From: Dethiobacter alkaliphilus AHT 1
Lineage (GTDB): Bacteria; Bacillota; Dethiobacteria; Dethiobacterales; Dethiobacteraceae
Reading direction: 5' to 3'
DNA: 64,000 bases
Assembly (NCBI RefSeq): GCF_000174415.1
Contig: NZ_ACJM01000005.1
Location: forward strand, 124,001 to 188,000
The notes beneath the pieces were generated by a model. That model was not told the DNA's origin and did no database searches. It saw only the letters and a list, made by a program, of their open reading frames with translations. Positions within the stretch are counted from its first letter, which is position 1, and every line of letters begins with the position of its first letter. Below are positions 1 through 8,097 of the stretch, piece by piece. The translations under genes were made by a program, and so were the position numbers.

Positions 1-1
1 C

Positions 2-577
2 CAGCGAAATTCTTTATCAGGTTTGGAATTTGCCAGTGGAATCCCCGGCACAGTGGGCGGGGCAGTTTTTATGAATGCCGGCGCATACGGCGGAGAGGTT
101 AAGGATGTGCTGGAAGAAGTACTGGTTTTAACTACGGATGGCCATTTGGTAGTTAAAAGTGTAGATGAGCTGGGACTGGGTTACAGGACCAGTGTTATGC
201 AAAGGAACGGAGATATTGTTTTAAAAGCGAAATTTAAGCTGCAAAAAGGAAATCAAGAAGTTATACAAAATGAGATTAACGAGCTGAAGCGTAAAAGGGA
301 GGAGAGCCAACCTCTGGAACTGCCCAGCGCAGGGAGCACATTTAAAAGGCCAACGGGCTATTTTGCCGGGAAGTTAATTCAGGATGCAGGTTTGAAGGGA
401 TATCGGATTGGCGGAGCGCAGGTTTCTTTGAAACACGCAGGTTTTGTTGTTAACAGTGGCAACGCTTCCAGCAGTGATATCTATAACCTGATAAGGCATA
501 TCCAAGCTGAGGTCAAGAAGCAGTTTGGTGTCACATTGGAAACAGAGGTAAAATTGATTGGAGAATTTAATCATTGA
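2..577 (+). CDS. murB: UDP-N-acetylenolpyruvoylglucosamine reductase MurB (5' truncated)
   Basis: This is the C-terminal part of MurB, the cytoplasmic FAD enzyme that reduces UDP-GlcNAc-enolpyruvate to UDP-MurNAc with NADPH in peptidoglycan synthesis. The frame is open from base 2, so the gene starts outside the window. Visible are the flavin-binding stretch [20 protein letters not shown], the AGSTFKRP segment with the serine proton donor, and the C-terminal [11 protein letters not shown] with the conserved glutamate. The spacing fits the shorter type IIb enzymes of Gram-positive bacteria. A perfect 14-bp hairpin follows the stop by 3 bases. Confidence 0.95.
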   Translation, partial: QRNSLSGLEFASGIPGTVGGAVFMNAGAYGGEVKDVLEEVLVLTTDGHLVVKSVDELGLGYRTSVMQRNGDIVLKAKFKLQKGNQEVIQNEINELKRKREESQPLELPSAGSTFKRPTGYFAGKLIQDAGLKGYRIGGAQVSLKHAGFVVNSGNASSSDIYNLIRHIQAEVKKQFGVTLETEVKLIGEFNH

Positions 578-580
578 GAT

Positions 581-611
581 AATAAAGCCAAGTCTGTGAC
601 TTGGCTTTATT
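581..611 (+). terminator. Intrinsic terminator after murB
   Basis: Perfect 14-bp inverted repeat AATAAAGCCAAGTC / GACTTGGCTTTATT with a TGT loop, starting three bases after the stop. The T-rich 3' arm supplies the U-tract, so it could work in both directions. The GCCAAGTC arm recurs in the hairpin at 5541-5572. Confidence 0.8.
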
Positions 612-727
612 AAAATATATGGATTTATCCTCAATGCCCAGGAGGCAGGGATTATCGGGCTAACTATAATAAATTGGCGTCTAACAGCATAGGGGTTAAC
701 AATGCTTATATGAAAGGAACAGGTAGT

Positions 728-1111
728 ATGAGACGGAGATCTGTTATCTTATATAACATTGTGATTTTATTTTTCCTGTACTTTTTAATTGCCTGTCTTT
801 TCTCCGTTGTTTATATCATGCTGGAAATCCTGCAATGGGGATATGTGATTGATCATTATTCCACTTCTTTTCACCAGGCACAGCCCCTGGATCTCATCAC
901 CCGCTCCTTATATTTCAGCGTTATTACTATGTTGGCCGTTGGGTACGGGGATGTGACGCCCTTTGGGCTTTCAAAAGGTGTGGCAATGATTCAGGCGTTT
1001 GTTGGTTATATTCTGCCATACGCCATGATTTTAAATTATCTCATCTTTAATCCTGGCAACATCAAGGCTTCTAAAAGAAAGTATCGCCGGGAAAACCGTC
1101 CTTTTAAGTGA
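728..1111 (+). CDS. Two-TM potassium-channel-like protein
   Basis: A 127-residue membrane protein of the bacterial ion-channel (Ion_trans_2) type. It shows TM1 (about residues 8-32), a pore helix with the K+ selectivity filter VGYGD (residues 71-75, within TMLAVGYGDVTP), TM2 (about 84-104), and a basic tail with no RCK/TrkA-N regulatory domain. Four subunits would be needed for a pore. The upstream frame is open to a TTG at 674, but the ATG at 728 has AAAGGA at 713-718 as ribosome site; ATG 710 is the alternative. Physiological role (K+ leak or membrane-potential control) is inferred from the filter only. Confidence 0.8.
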   Translation: MRRRSVILYNIVILFFLYFLIACLFSVVYIMLEILQWGYVIDHYSTSFHQAQPLDLITRSLYFSVITMLAVGYGDVTPFGLSKGVAMIQAFVGYILPYAMILNYLIFNPGNIKASKRKYRRENRPFK

Positions 1112-1167
1112 AGTTACAGCATACAATTAATGAAATGATTTTCAATTTTGAAAAAAGGTGCTGTTAA

Positions 1168-2085
1168 ATGATAATCAGTACGTTTTTTTCAACGAAAAAA
1201 ATAGTGTTAATTAGGAAAAGTACATTTAAATTGCTGTGTACTGCCCTTCTTCTAACAGCGCTATTTTGGCTGTTTAACTTTTATAAAACAACCGCAGCTA
1301 CATATGTGAGAATGGAAGGACTTAGGGAAATTCGGGTTTTTTCCACCGAATTTCCTTATTTCTCGTATTCTGTGGACGATTCGGCTTTTTCTGTTTTAAC
1401 TGAAAAGAAGCTGTTATACAAAACCACTTCACCCTTAACCGGGATGTCTGATTATGACCAGTATTCATTTGCATTCTTATATGATGAAGAGGAGCAGATT
1501 GTTTTTTATTACAGTCCTACCCTAAATAAGGTATATAACAAGGAGCATCTGCTTGAGCCTTCCCATGACTTAAAAGAAGTACTGCTGGACCTGGCAGCGT
1601 TATATGAGCAGGAAGTAAAAATAAAGTACGGTGCCCTGCTGGTGTGGGAGGAAGTGGACAAAGTATTTCCCATGTTTGCCGTTGCCAAAATAACCGACAT
1701 CTATACCGGTGCCACTTTTTACGTTCAGCGCAGGGAAGGTTGCAGCCATGTGGATGCCCAGCCGCTGACCGCAGAAGATACGGCCATCATGAAACAAATA
1801 TTTGACGGACGGTGGACTTGGGATCGTAAAGGAATTGTTGTTGAAGTTGGCGGTCACCGGATTGCCGCATCAATGAACGGCATGCCGCACGGGGCCGGTA
1901 AGATAGATGATAATAACTTCCCCGGCCACTTCTGTATTCATTTCTTAGGTAGTTCAATCCACTCCGGGAACATGGATATCCGCCATCACCGGGAAATCCT
2001 AAAAGCCGCCGGCAAGCTCCCCCTGGGTGATTCCGACTCTTTACCCAACACTACAAATTTAAATGAAGAAGACTGCATCCATTAA
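1168..2085 (+). CDS. Membrane-anchored protein of unknown function
   Basis: 305 residues with one N-terminal hydrophobic segment (about 22-40) after a Lys/Arg-rich start, so probably a signal anchor with the rest outside the membrane. The C-terminal about 130 residues (YVQRREG, DTAIMKQIF, GHRIAASMNGMPHGAG, PGHFCIHFLGS) look like a conserved module that I associate with peptidoglycan-binding or LysM-containing proteins of Firmicutes, with His, Asp and Cys residues that could form a site. No enzymatic motif is certain. GGTG precedes the ATG. Function unknown; a role at the cell wall is inference. Confidence 0.7.
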   Translation: MIISTFFSTKKIVLIRKSTFKLLCTALLLTALFWLFNFYKTTAATYVRMEGLREIRVFSTEFPYFSYSVDDSAFSVLTEKKLLYKTTSPLTGMSDYDQYSFAFLYDEEEQIVFYYSPTLNKVYNKEHLLEPSHDLKEVLLDLAALYEQEVKIKYGALLVWEEVDKVFPMFAVAKITDIYTGATFYVQRREGCSHVDAQPLTAEDTAIMKQIFDGRWTWDRKGIVVEVGGHRIAASMNGMPHGAGKIDDNNFPGHFCIHFLGSSIHSGNMDIRHHREILKAAGKLPLGDSDSLPNTTNLNEEDCIH

Positions 2086-2193
2086 TGCGGGAATTCCTCA
2101 ATTCCTGGTAACAAAATGCAGGAAAAAGTTGGTTATTAGAGAATTTATGACAATAATAAGTTTTTGGCAAGTCATCTTCAGGGAGGGATTGCT

Positions 2194-2841
2194 GTGCTGA
2201 ACACAATTTTAAAGCCGAATAGTCCCTGTTTTATCGTTGATAAGATGGACAAGCACCTTTGTTTTATTGGGGGAGTTAAGGAGCCGGTCTTTACAATTTA
2301 TCAACATGTAAATGCGCAATATAAGAATCTTGGTCTTAAAAACGGAGACCTTATAACGGTGGAAGTCCCTACCAATGATTGTGTCTATACTTTAAGGTGC
2401 GTTTTAGATTCTGATTACCGTTACCATGTACATCGATACAACCTAATTTACTCAGAAACGGAAGTTAATAAGATACAACGAAGAAAGTTCTTTCGCGTTC
2501 CCTGTAGCATTGAGTGTGGCTTTGCCCTGCTTTCTGACAATGCAGCTACAGTTGAAGAACCCATTATGTATTCTGCCATGATGGTGGATATCAGTGGTGG
2601 CGGTGCACAAATTGAATATGAGCATGACATTCCATTAAACATTGATGTGATTCTCAGGTTTGCTCTGCCCTTACCTTTCGAGGAGGGAAACTATAATTTC
2701 ACAGTGTTCGGGAAAATTAAGAGACACAATAAGCAGAATAATAAGCATTATATAGGTGTAGAATTTATCAGTCTAAATGAGTATGAAAGCAATATTATCA
2801 TGGGCTTTGCTTTTTATAAAAAGCTGCAACAAAATAGGTGA
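2194..2841 (+). CDS. PilZ-domain (YcgR-like) c-di-GMP-binding protein
   Basis: About 215 residues with an N-terminal YcgR-like beta domain followed by a PilZ domain. The c-di-GMP motifs are visible: QRRKFFRVP (the RxxxR element) and VDISGGGAQIE (the D/NxSxxG element). Proteins of this type transmit c-di-GMP levels to motility, surface or secretion machines. The start was set at GTG 2194 because GGGAGGG lies at 2181-2187; the open frame extends upstream to a TTG at 2164 with no ribosome site. There are no flagellar genes nearby, so the partner is unknown. Confidence 0.85.
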   Translation: MLNTILKPNSPCFIVDKMDKHLCFIGGVKEPVFTIYQHVNAQYKNLGLKNGDLITVEVPTNDCVYTLRCVLDSDYRYHVHRYNLIYSETEVNKIQRRKFFRVPCSIECGFALLSDNAATVEEPIMYSAMMVDISGGGAQIEYEHDIPLNIDVILRFALPLPFEEGNYNFTVFGKIKRHNKQNNKHYIGVEFISLNEYESNIIMGFAFYKKLQQNR

Positions 2842-2920
2842 CTTGGAATAAGTTTGGGAAATCTTAATTAATATAATATGAATTTTGCTGAAGCTTTAAG
2901 TGAACAATCTTATATTATGG

Positions 2921-2926
2921 TATAAT
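2921..2926 (+). promoter_or_regulatory. -10 element of rubrerythrin gene
   Basis: A consensus TATAAT sits 36 bases before the rubrerythrin ATG. No good -35 is seen 17 bases upstream (AAGTGA). Short TTATA (2910-2914) and TATAA (2921-2925) arms surround it, which could be part of an operator. Confidence 0.5.
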
Positions 2927-2961
2927 TTTCTCAGCTTAACTATAACAGAAGGAGTGGTTAG

Positions 2962-3459
2962 ATGAAAACTTTAGAAAACCTGATGAATGCCTTTGCCGGA
3001 GAATCCCAGGCTAACCGGAAGTATTTAGCTTTTGCCATTAAAGCGGAGAAAGAGGGCTACAACAATATTGGCAGGATTTTCAGAGCAATTGCAGAGGCAG
3101 AAACCATCCATGCTCTTAAGCATCTGGAAGTGGCAGGTAAGGTAGGCAGCACTCTGGAGAACCTGGAAGAGGCAGTGCAGGGAGAGCACTACGAGTATAG
3201 CACAATGTACCCGGAATTTATTGAGACTGCCAAAGAAGAAAACCAGCAGAAGGCACTGAAATCTTTTGAATATGCAAACGAGGCGGAAAAGGTGCATGGG
3301 AAAACATTCAGCAACTTAAAAGCTGAAGTTTCCGAAGGCAAGGATATCGCTGAGCAGGAAGTTTCTCTTTGCCCCATATGCGGTTGGGTTGGTATGGGGA
3401 CTCCCCCTGAGCGCTGCCCCATCTGTAACACACCTGCAAAAATGTTTAAAGAATTTTAA
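2962..3459 (+). CDS. rbr: Rubrerythrin
   Basis: 165 residues, the usual length. The N-terminal ferritin-like four-helix domain carries the diiron ligands (ENLMNAFAGESQANRKY and the AEAETIHALKHLE helix). The C-terminal rubredoxin-like domain binds one iron by Cys137, Cys140 (CPICGW) and Cys152, Cys155 (CPICNTP). Rubrerythrins reduce hydrogen peroxide to water in the cytoplasm of anaerobes with electrons from rubredoxin. AGAAGGAG precedes the ATG. The gene stands alone between a TATAAT promoter and a convergent terminator. The superoxide reductase at 20.8 kb would be its natural partner. Confidence 0.97.
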   Translation: MKTLENLMNAFAGESQANRKYLAFAIKAEKEGYNNIGRIFRAIAEAETIHALKHLEVAGKVGSTLENLEEAVQGEHYEYSTMYPEFIETAKEENQQKALKSFEYANEAEKVHGKTFSNLKAEVSEGKDIAEQEVSLCPICGWVGMGTPPERCPICNTPAKMFKEF

Positions 3460-3470
3460 GATATTAGATA

Positions 3471-3508
3471 AAAAACAGGGCAGAACATTAAGTTCGGCCC
3501 TGTTTTTT
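3471..3508. terminator. Bidirectional terminator after rubrerythrin
   Basis: AAAAACAGGGC (3471-3481) pairs with GCCCTGTTTTT (3497-3507). It lies between the convergent rubrerythrin gene and the minus-strand flavin protein, with A- and T-tracts on both flanks. Confidence 0.8.
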
Positions 3509-3510
3509 GG

Positions 3511-3930
3511 TTAACTCCAGGTACGCACGTTATCATTAATATCTGAGAGGGAAATTCCCTGAATGCCAATTATAATAATTGCAATGTTGTCGCCTTCTAT
3601 AAATGCAGACATGTCCGGGTGATTCATGAGATGTATTTTGCGGTATATCCTGCTTTGTTCCGGTCCTGCCATTTCAGCGGTGCCATAGATGGTACAACTA
3701 AAAGGTTCCTTATCTTTAAAACTGTACACCAAAAGCGAGACCTCAGGGTTTTTTTGTATATAATTAATTTTTGTTGTGTCTTCCCTGCTGCTTAAAATAA
3801 TCACTTGTTCCTCTGGCAGAAAGGTGAAGTTCATTAGGGAAAGATGTGGCTTGTTCTGAAAACAAGTGGCCAGGGAACAGAACTTCTCATTGTGTAAGAG
3901 CGATAAAACTTTCTTGGGCAGCCTCATCAT
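3511..3930 (-). CDS. Pyridoxamine 5'-phosphate oxidase-like FMN-binding split-barrel protein
   Basis: About 139 residues matching the PNPOx-like split-barrel pattern: LHNEKFCSLATCFQNKPHLSLMNF, then VIILSSREDTTKINYIQKNP and VSLLVYS, typical of small flavin or F420-dependent oxidoreductases and haem-binding relatives. The reaction cannot be told from sequence. ATG 3930 (minus strand) was chosen because GGAG lies five bases upstream; a GTG five codons further out is possible. Downstream it converges on the rubrerythrin terminator. Confidence 0.75.
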   Translation of the reverse strand: MMRLPKKVLSLLHNEKFCSLATCFQNKPHLSLMNFTFLPEEQVIILSSREDTTKINYIQKNPEVSLLVYSFKDKEPFSCTIYGTAEMAGPEQSRIYRKIHLMNHPDMSAFIEGDNIAIIIIGIQGISLSDINDNVRTWS

Positions 3931-3961
3931 TACATCTCCGATCACTATGTATTTTGTGAAA

Positions 3962-4699
3962 CTACAGTGCTTCTAAAAATAAAACTACGTTTTCCACTAT
4001 CTTTTGTTGCTGTTCTTCCCTTGTGATATCTGCTTCCCGGTCTCCTCTTTGAAACCCATAGTCGCCAAAGTAGGAATGGTTTCCTCCTGTTATGGAAACA
4101 AAGGACGTATCCTTTGGCAGGTATGGCTTTGTATTTTCGAATCTCCGCTGATTAATAATGCCATCATTTGTGGCATAAATGCTCATAACCTTGATTCCTG
4201 ATGCAGACAGATCTACGTCCGGATATGAAGCCCATAAAATCAGGCCGTCCAATAAAGTGTTGTTTTCCCGGGCATATCTGGCGGCCATGGCCCCACCAAG
4301 AGAATGCCCGGCAATAACCCACTTTTGGATGTGAGAATTGCTGTCTATTATTCCATCTGCATGTCGTTGATCAAGAACAGCCAGGCTCAAAGGCATCCTG
4401 GCAATTACCGTGTAATAGCCGTGTTTGCTAATTTCCAATGCTAGCCGGGAATAAGCACGAAAATCGACATTACCCCCGGGATAAATTATTAATCCTATTT
4501 CCGACTCCTGATGTGGCGGCCAAAATTCAAGTGCTTTATCGGTTTCTTCTGCCAGATAATGAGCATCTATCAGAGCCAGGACTTCAGTAGTTGCTCGATA
4601 ATGGGTAAAATACAGAAAGCTTAACGCTCCTGCAAGTACAAGAAAAATTACTCCCGCTGTCAGCTTTAATATTTTAAACTTTTTCATCGGGGCACTCAC
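3962..4699 (-). CDS. Membrane-anchored alpha/beta hydrolase
   Basis: 245 residues. One N-terminal hydrophobic helix (about 12-33) anchors the protein; the rest is an alpha/beta-hydrolase fold of the PF12695 kind. Visible are the oxyanion segment IIYPGGNVD, the nucleophile elbow GHSLGG, a likely acid in ATNDG, and the C-terminal catalytic His in GGNHSYFGDYG. Substrate unknown (ester or lipid likely). Start is GTG 4699; an ATG four codons in is possible. It lies ten bases after the fusion gene upstream and is probably co-transcribed with it. Confidence 0.85.
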   Translation of the reverse strand: MSAPMKKFKILKLTAGVIFLVLAGALSFLYFTHYRATTEVLALIDAHYLAEETDKALEFWPPHQESEIGLIIYPGGNVDFRAYSRLALEISKHGYYTVIARMPLSLAVLDQRHADGIIDSNSHIQKWVIAGHSLGGAMAARYARENNTLLDGLILWASYPDVDLSASGIKVMSIYATNDGIINQRRFENTKPYLPKDTSFVSITGGNHSYFGDYGFQRGDREADITREEQQQKIVENVVLFLEAL

Positions 4700-4709
4700 T
4701 CTTTCTCAA

Positions 4710-5429
4710 TTATTCTTGCAATCTGAGATCAGCAAAGACTGTGGAATGTAACAGATATAAACGCTGATACTTTTCTGCCAGTTCGAAGAGATAAAGAATC
4801 TGTTCTGCGGCTCCTTTAGCCGCCAGACTTAAATATATTCCTCTCTCCACTTCGGCAGCTTCTTTTTTAAAGTAACCCCATAAATGGTCGGTAACATTCC
4901 GCAAACCCCCTGGTGTGGGGGGATAATTCATGAGAGTAGAAATTCTGTCTATTAATTCAGTTTCTTTGATTATCGGTAGGTCTTTCTTGGTTATTAATCT
5001 GCCTTGAATTTCTTTATAGAATTGATATCCTCTGGCCATGATTGAATATTTATGGTGAGCCCAGAATTGAGAACCGTTTTGCGGCAGGGGAATACGGCCT
5101 TGCTGACTATTATTTGCATACTTATTCTGCAAGAGTTGAAATTGCTCTGCAGGAGAATCAAGGTAAACCAGCGCTTGTTTACCTTTATCCACTTCAGTTA
5201 CAGCGGCCGGGCTGGCGTGTTTGAATTTGCGCAGCCTCATTTCTTTTACCGTTAGATCATGCCGGGCTACCAAGGGCACGAGATTTTCTTTCCATCGTTT
5301 TGTCTCCGGGTGTGCGGCATACCCGCGCTTCTTATTTACAATAATATTGATTATTGCGTGAATTTCTGCATGCTGACCCAACAGGCTCTGCCTGGAAAGA
5401 TACCCGGGATGTATATCCCATACTCTCAT
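4710..5429 (-). CDS. Pyrimidine-dimer glycosylase (Pyr_excise)-DUF1722 fusion
   Basis: About 239 residues with two parts. The N-terminal part (MRVWDIHPGYLSRQSLLGQH, then AIINII, HPETKRW) matches the Pyr_excise family related to T4 endonuclease V, in which the N-terminal amine is the nucleophile. The C-terminal part (AHHKYSIMA, LIDRISTLMNYPPT, RNVTDHLWGYFKK, YLLHS) matches DUF1722 of the YbgA type, often linked to photolyase-related genes. A DNA-repair role against UV lesions is inferred. The start is ATG 5429, which makes Arg2 the mature end; a GTG three codons upstream is the alternative and would move the catalytic terminus. Confidence 0.75.
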   Translation of the reverse strand: MRVWDIHPGYLSRQSLLGQHAEIHAIINIIVNKKRGYAAHPETKRWKENLVPLVARHDLTVKEMRLRKFKHASPAAVTEVDKGKQALVYLDSPAEQFQLLQNKYANNSQQGRIPLPQNGSQFWAHHKYSIMARGYQFYKEIQGRLITKKDLPIIKETELIDRISTLMNYPPTPGGLRNVTDHLWGYFKKEAAEVERGIYLSLAAKGAAEQILYLFELAEKYQRLYLLHSTVFADLRLQE

Positions 5430-5540
5430 ACGTAACACCCGTTCCTAAGATAAAATGTTTGCTTCTATTCTTGTTATATATTACCTGGCATGAAGAATGG
5501 TTAACAGAGTCTTAAAGCAAAACCATACGGCGCTTTAAAG

Positions 5541-5572
5541 AATACAGCCAAGTCACGGGACTTGGCTGTATT
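5541..5572 (-). terminator. Terminator after porB
   Basis: Perfect 14-bp stem AATACAGCCAAGTC / GACTTGGCTGTATT with a four-base loop, 22 bases beyond the porB stop. The arms are nearly the same as in the murB terminator at 581-611. Confidence 0.8.
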
Positions 5573-5593
5573 CATGGAATATAGAGTTTATAA

Positions 5594-6523
5594 TTATTCT
5601 GCGCACTGCTGCTGTAGTCTTTCCCACTGTTCATCAACAAATTCCTGTAGGAGGTCAAGCACACCCTCGTTGCCCGGTTTAAACAGATGGGCAAAGCGAC
5701 CTTGCGGTTTCATGTAATCCCGTAGGGGTGTTTTCTCTTTGATTTTTGCAGTAAGTCGCCAGGTGCCGTTTTCAACTTCATAGAGCGGCCAGATGCAGCT
5801 TTGTGTGGCTAGCTTGCTCATCTCTATTGTTTGTTCCATGGGGTAGCGCCAGCCGCGGTGGCAAGGCGCCAGAATGTTTAGTACTGCCGGCCCGTCTGCC
5901 TGGAACGCTTTTCTTGCTTTGGTTATTGTATCACGCCAGTTATGAACGGCGGCCTGTGCTACGTAGGGAATGTTGTGCGCCGCGGCTATGGCTGTGAGAT
6001 CTTTGCGGTTTTGCCCTTTGCCTGCGCTGCTGTCCCCATGGGGCGAAGTGGTGGTCCAGGCACCAAATTGTGTGGCGCCGGAGCGTTGAATGCCGGTGTT
6101 CATGTACGCTTCATTGTTGTAGCACACATATACTGCCCGGTGACCACGCTCAAGCAGGCCGGAAAAGGCCTGAAAGCCGATATCGTAGGTGCCGCCGTCC
6201 CCGCCAAAGACGATAAAACGAAAATCTTCGCTGATTTTACCTTTCTTTTTCAGTGCCCGGTAAGCCGTCTCCACGCCGCTAATGGTGGCGGCGGCGTTTT
6301 CAAATGCAGAATGTATAAAGGAAATCCTCCAGGCATTATAAGGATAAATAGTGGTGGAAACCTCAAGGCATCCTGTCGGGCTGCATGTCACTGCATGTAC
6401 ATTCTCCGGTAAGGCATGCAGCACCTGGCGCACTGCGACGGAGGCACCGCATCCTGCACAGAGGCGATGGCCGCCGGTTAGCAATTCTTTTTGCCGGACC
6501 AGTTCTTTTAATTTTATGGCCAC
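5594..6523 (-). CDS. porB: 2-oxoacid (pyruvate):ferredoxin oxidoreductase, beta subunit
   Basis: 309 residues. The TPP-binding beta subunit of a four-subunit 2-oxoacid:ferredoxin oxidoreductase, which converts pyruvate and CoA to acetyl-CoA, CO2 and reduced ferredoxin. It shows CAGCGA near the N-terminus (proximal [4Fe-4S] ligands with later Cys), the TPP/Mg motif GGDGGTYDIGFQAFSG with NNEAYMNTG, and the CHRGW segment typical of the Por type. Last gene of a minus-strand gamma-delta-alpha-beta operon. GTG start with AGGAGGG seven bases upstream. Pyruvate is the likeliest substrate; another 2-oxoacid cannot be excluded. Confidence 0.93.
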   Translation of the reverse strand: MAIKLKELVRQKELLTGGHRLCAGCGASVAVRQVLHALPENVHAVTCSPTGCLEVSTTIYPYNAWRISFIHSAFENAAATISGVETAYRALKKKGKISEDFRFIVFGGDGGTYDIGFQAFSGLLERGHRAVYVCYNNEAYMNTGIQRSGATQFGAWTTTSPHGDSSAGKGQNRKDLTAIAAAHNIPYVAQAAVHNWRDTITKARKAFQADGPAVLNILAPCHRGWRYPMEQTIEMSKLATQSCIWPLYEVENGTWRLTAKIKEKTPLRDYMKPQGRFAHLFKPGNEGVLDLLQEFVDEQWERLQQQCAE

Positions 6524-6535
6524 TGGATAACCCTC

Positions 6536-7720
6536 CTAATCCCGTAATCCCAGATAGACGATACGCTTTTTCTGCTCCGCTGAGCCAGCGTCTTTGAACA
6601 TTTCAATAGCCTGATTGACCAAACTCATAGGTAAATCACGGCCGCCCAACCCGTAGATAAAGTTCATCAACTGCGGGCGTTTTTCTGCTTCATAGAATGC
6701 TGAGCGTGTTTCAACAAAGATAGGTCCACCCAGGTCTCCGGCAAAGGTATCCGAGCGGTCAAAAACCGCCACAGCCTTGGCATGGGAGAGAGCCTCCACC
6801 AATTCCTGCTGGGGGAAAGGCCTGAACATCCGCAGTTTCAAAAGGCCCACACGTAAACCTTTTTCGCGGAATATGTCCACTGCGGTACGGATTGTGCCGG
6901 CGGCTGAACCAGCTGCTACAATGACGAATTCAGCATCTTCCATTCTGTAGGACGCAAAGTAATCATACCGGCGTCCCGAAATTTCAGCGTACTCTTTGCC
7001 AACTTCCCGGATAACCGCGGGAGCTTTTAACATTCCTTCCGCCTGGGCACGTTTAAACTCAAAGAAATAACCGCCCAATCCGTCAAAGGCACCCCAGCAG
7101 GACGGATTAGCCGCATCGAGCAGTGAATTTCGCGGTGTATACTGGCCTACAAAGGCTTTAGCCACATCATCATCAATCAGGTCAAAGCGGTCTATGGAAT
7201 GACTGATAATAAAGCCGTCCAACAGCACCATTACCGGAGTGAGGACATCGGGATGCTCCGCAATGCGAATTGCCTGCAGAACGTTATCGTATGTTTCCTG
7301 CGCATTCTCCGAAAACAGCTGAATCCAGCCGGAATCCCGGGCCCCCATGCTATCGCTATGGTCGCAGTGAATATTAATGGGCGCAGATAAGGAACGGTTT
7401 ACATTGGCCATTACCACAGGAAGCCGCATTCCAGAGGCAATGTAGAGCATTTCCCACATTAGCGCCAGCCCCTGAGAAGATGTGGCCGTCATTACACGGG
7501 CACCTCCTGCGGCAGCACCGATGGCGGCACTCATGGCACTATGTTCGCTTTCTGCGTTAATCATTTCTGAATCAACAATACCGTCGGCAACCATCTGAGC
7601 GTATTTTTCCACCACTGCTGTCTGCGGTGTAATGGGATACGCCGGCACCACATCGGGGTTAATCTGGCGCATGGCCTCAGCCACTGCGTCAGTTCCCACC
7701 ATGGCTACAGTTTTTGCCAT
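6536..7720 (-). CDS. porA: 2-oxoacid (pyruvate):ferredoxin oxidoreductase, alpha subunit
   Basis: About 394 residues. The alpha subunit contributes the pyrimidine side of the TPP site and the substrate pocket: AYPITPQT near residue 30, INAESEHSAMSAAIGAAAGGARVMTATSSQG, then the C-terminal domain with VIVAAGSAAGT and FRPFPQQEL. The start at ATG 7720 has GGGAGG nine bases upstream; an ATG three codons earlier overlaps that site. It lies 23 bases after porD and 12 bases before porB. Confidence 0.93.
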   Translation of the reverse strand: MAKTVAMVGTDAVAEAMRQINPDVVPAYPITPQTAVVEKYAQMVADGIVDSEMINAESEHSAMSAAIGAAAGGARVMTATSSQGLALMWEMLYIASGMRLPVVMANVNRSLSAPINIHCDHSDSMGARDSGWIQLFSENAQETYDNVLQAIRIAEHPDVLTPVMVLLDGFIISHSIDRFDLIDDDVAKAFVGQYTPRNSLLDAANPSCWGAFDGLGGYFFEFKRAQAEGMLKAPAVIREVGKEYAEISGRRYDYFASYRMEDAEFVIVAAGSAAGTIRTAVDIFREKGLRVGLLKLRMFRPFPQQELVEALSHAKAVAVFDRSDTFAGDLGGPIFVETRSAFYEAEKRPQLMNFIYGLGGRDLPMSLVNQAIEMFKDAGSAEQKKRIVYLGLRD

Positions 7721-7743
7721 TTCATTCATCCTCCCTTCAGCGG

Positions 7744-8097
7744 CTAAGCGCCATCCTTATTATCCGCCGCGCATGTTTCCAGCCCTTTGGCCTCTGCTTC
7801 ATTGATCATTGTTATTGCCTCTTTGGGGCACTCATGTGCGCAGATACCACAACCTTTACAGTGCTGCAGCTTAAAGCCCGTCATTTTATCTTCCTGCACC
7901 ATCACTGAACTGTCAGGGCAGTAAATAAAGCAGAAAAAGCAGTCAATGCATTTTTCCCTGTCCAAAACCGGCCTGAGAGAGCGCCAGCCACCGGTTTCAT
8001 AATGGTCTGCTGTAGCGGCCTCAGGTATTACAGCCCCCAGCGGATGCTCCCGCCAGGTCCATTGCCGTATTTTGGAATAATCCCAGTTCTTACTCAA
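7744..8097 (-). CDS. porD: 2-oxoacid (pyruvate):ferredoxin oxidoreductase, delta (ferredoxin) subunit
   Basis: About 117 residues with two [4Fe-4S] motifs, CIDCFFCFIYCP and CKGCGICAHECP, that carry electrons from the TPP site to external ferredoxin. The N-terminal extension (REHPLGAVIP, ETGGWRSLRPVLD) is typical of PorD. Start TTG 8097 is preceded by GAGGAGG with nine-base spacing and overlaps the porC stop by eight bases, a sign of translational coupling. Confidence 0.92.
   Translation of the reverse strand: MSKNWDYSKIRQWTWREHPLGAVIPEAATADHYETGGWRSLRPVLDREKCIDCFFCFIYCPDSSVMVQEDKMTGFKLQHCKGCGICAHECPKEAITMINEAEAKGLETCAADNKDGA

Noticed and set aside
2910-2925. PerR box before rubrerythrin
   Set aside because: Only about half of the consensus positions match and the spacing is off by one.
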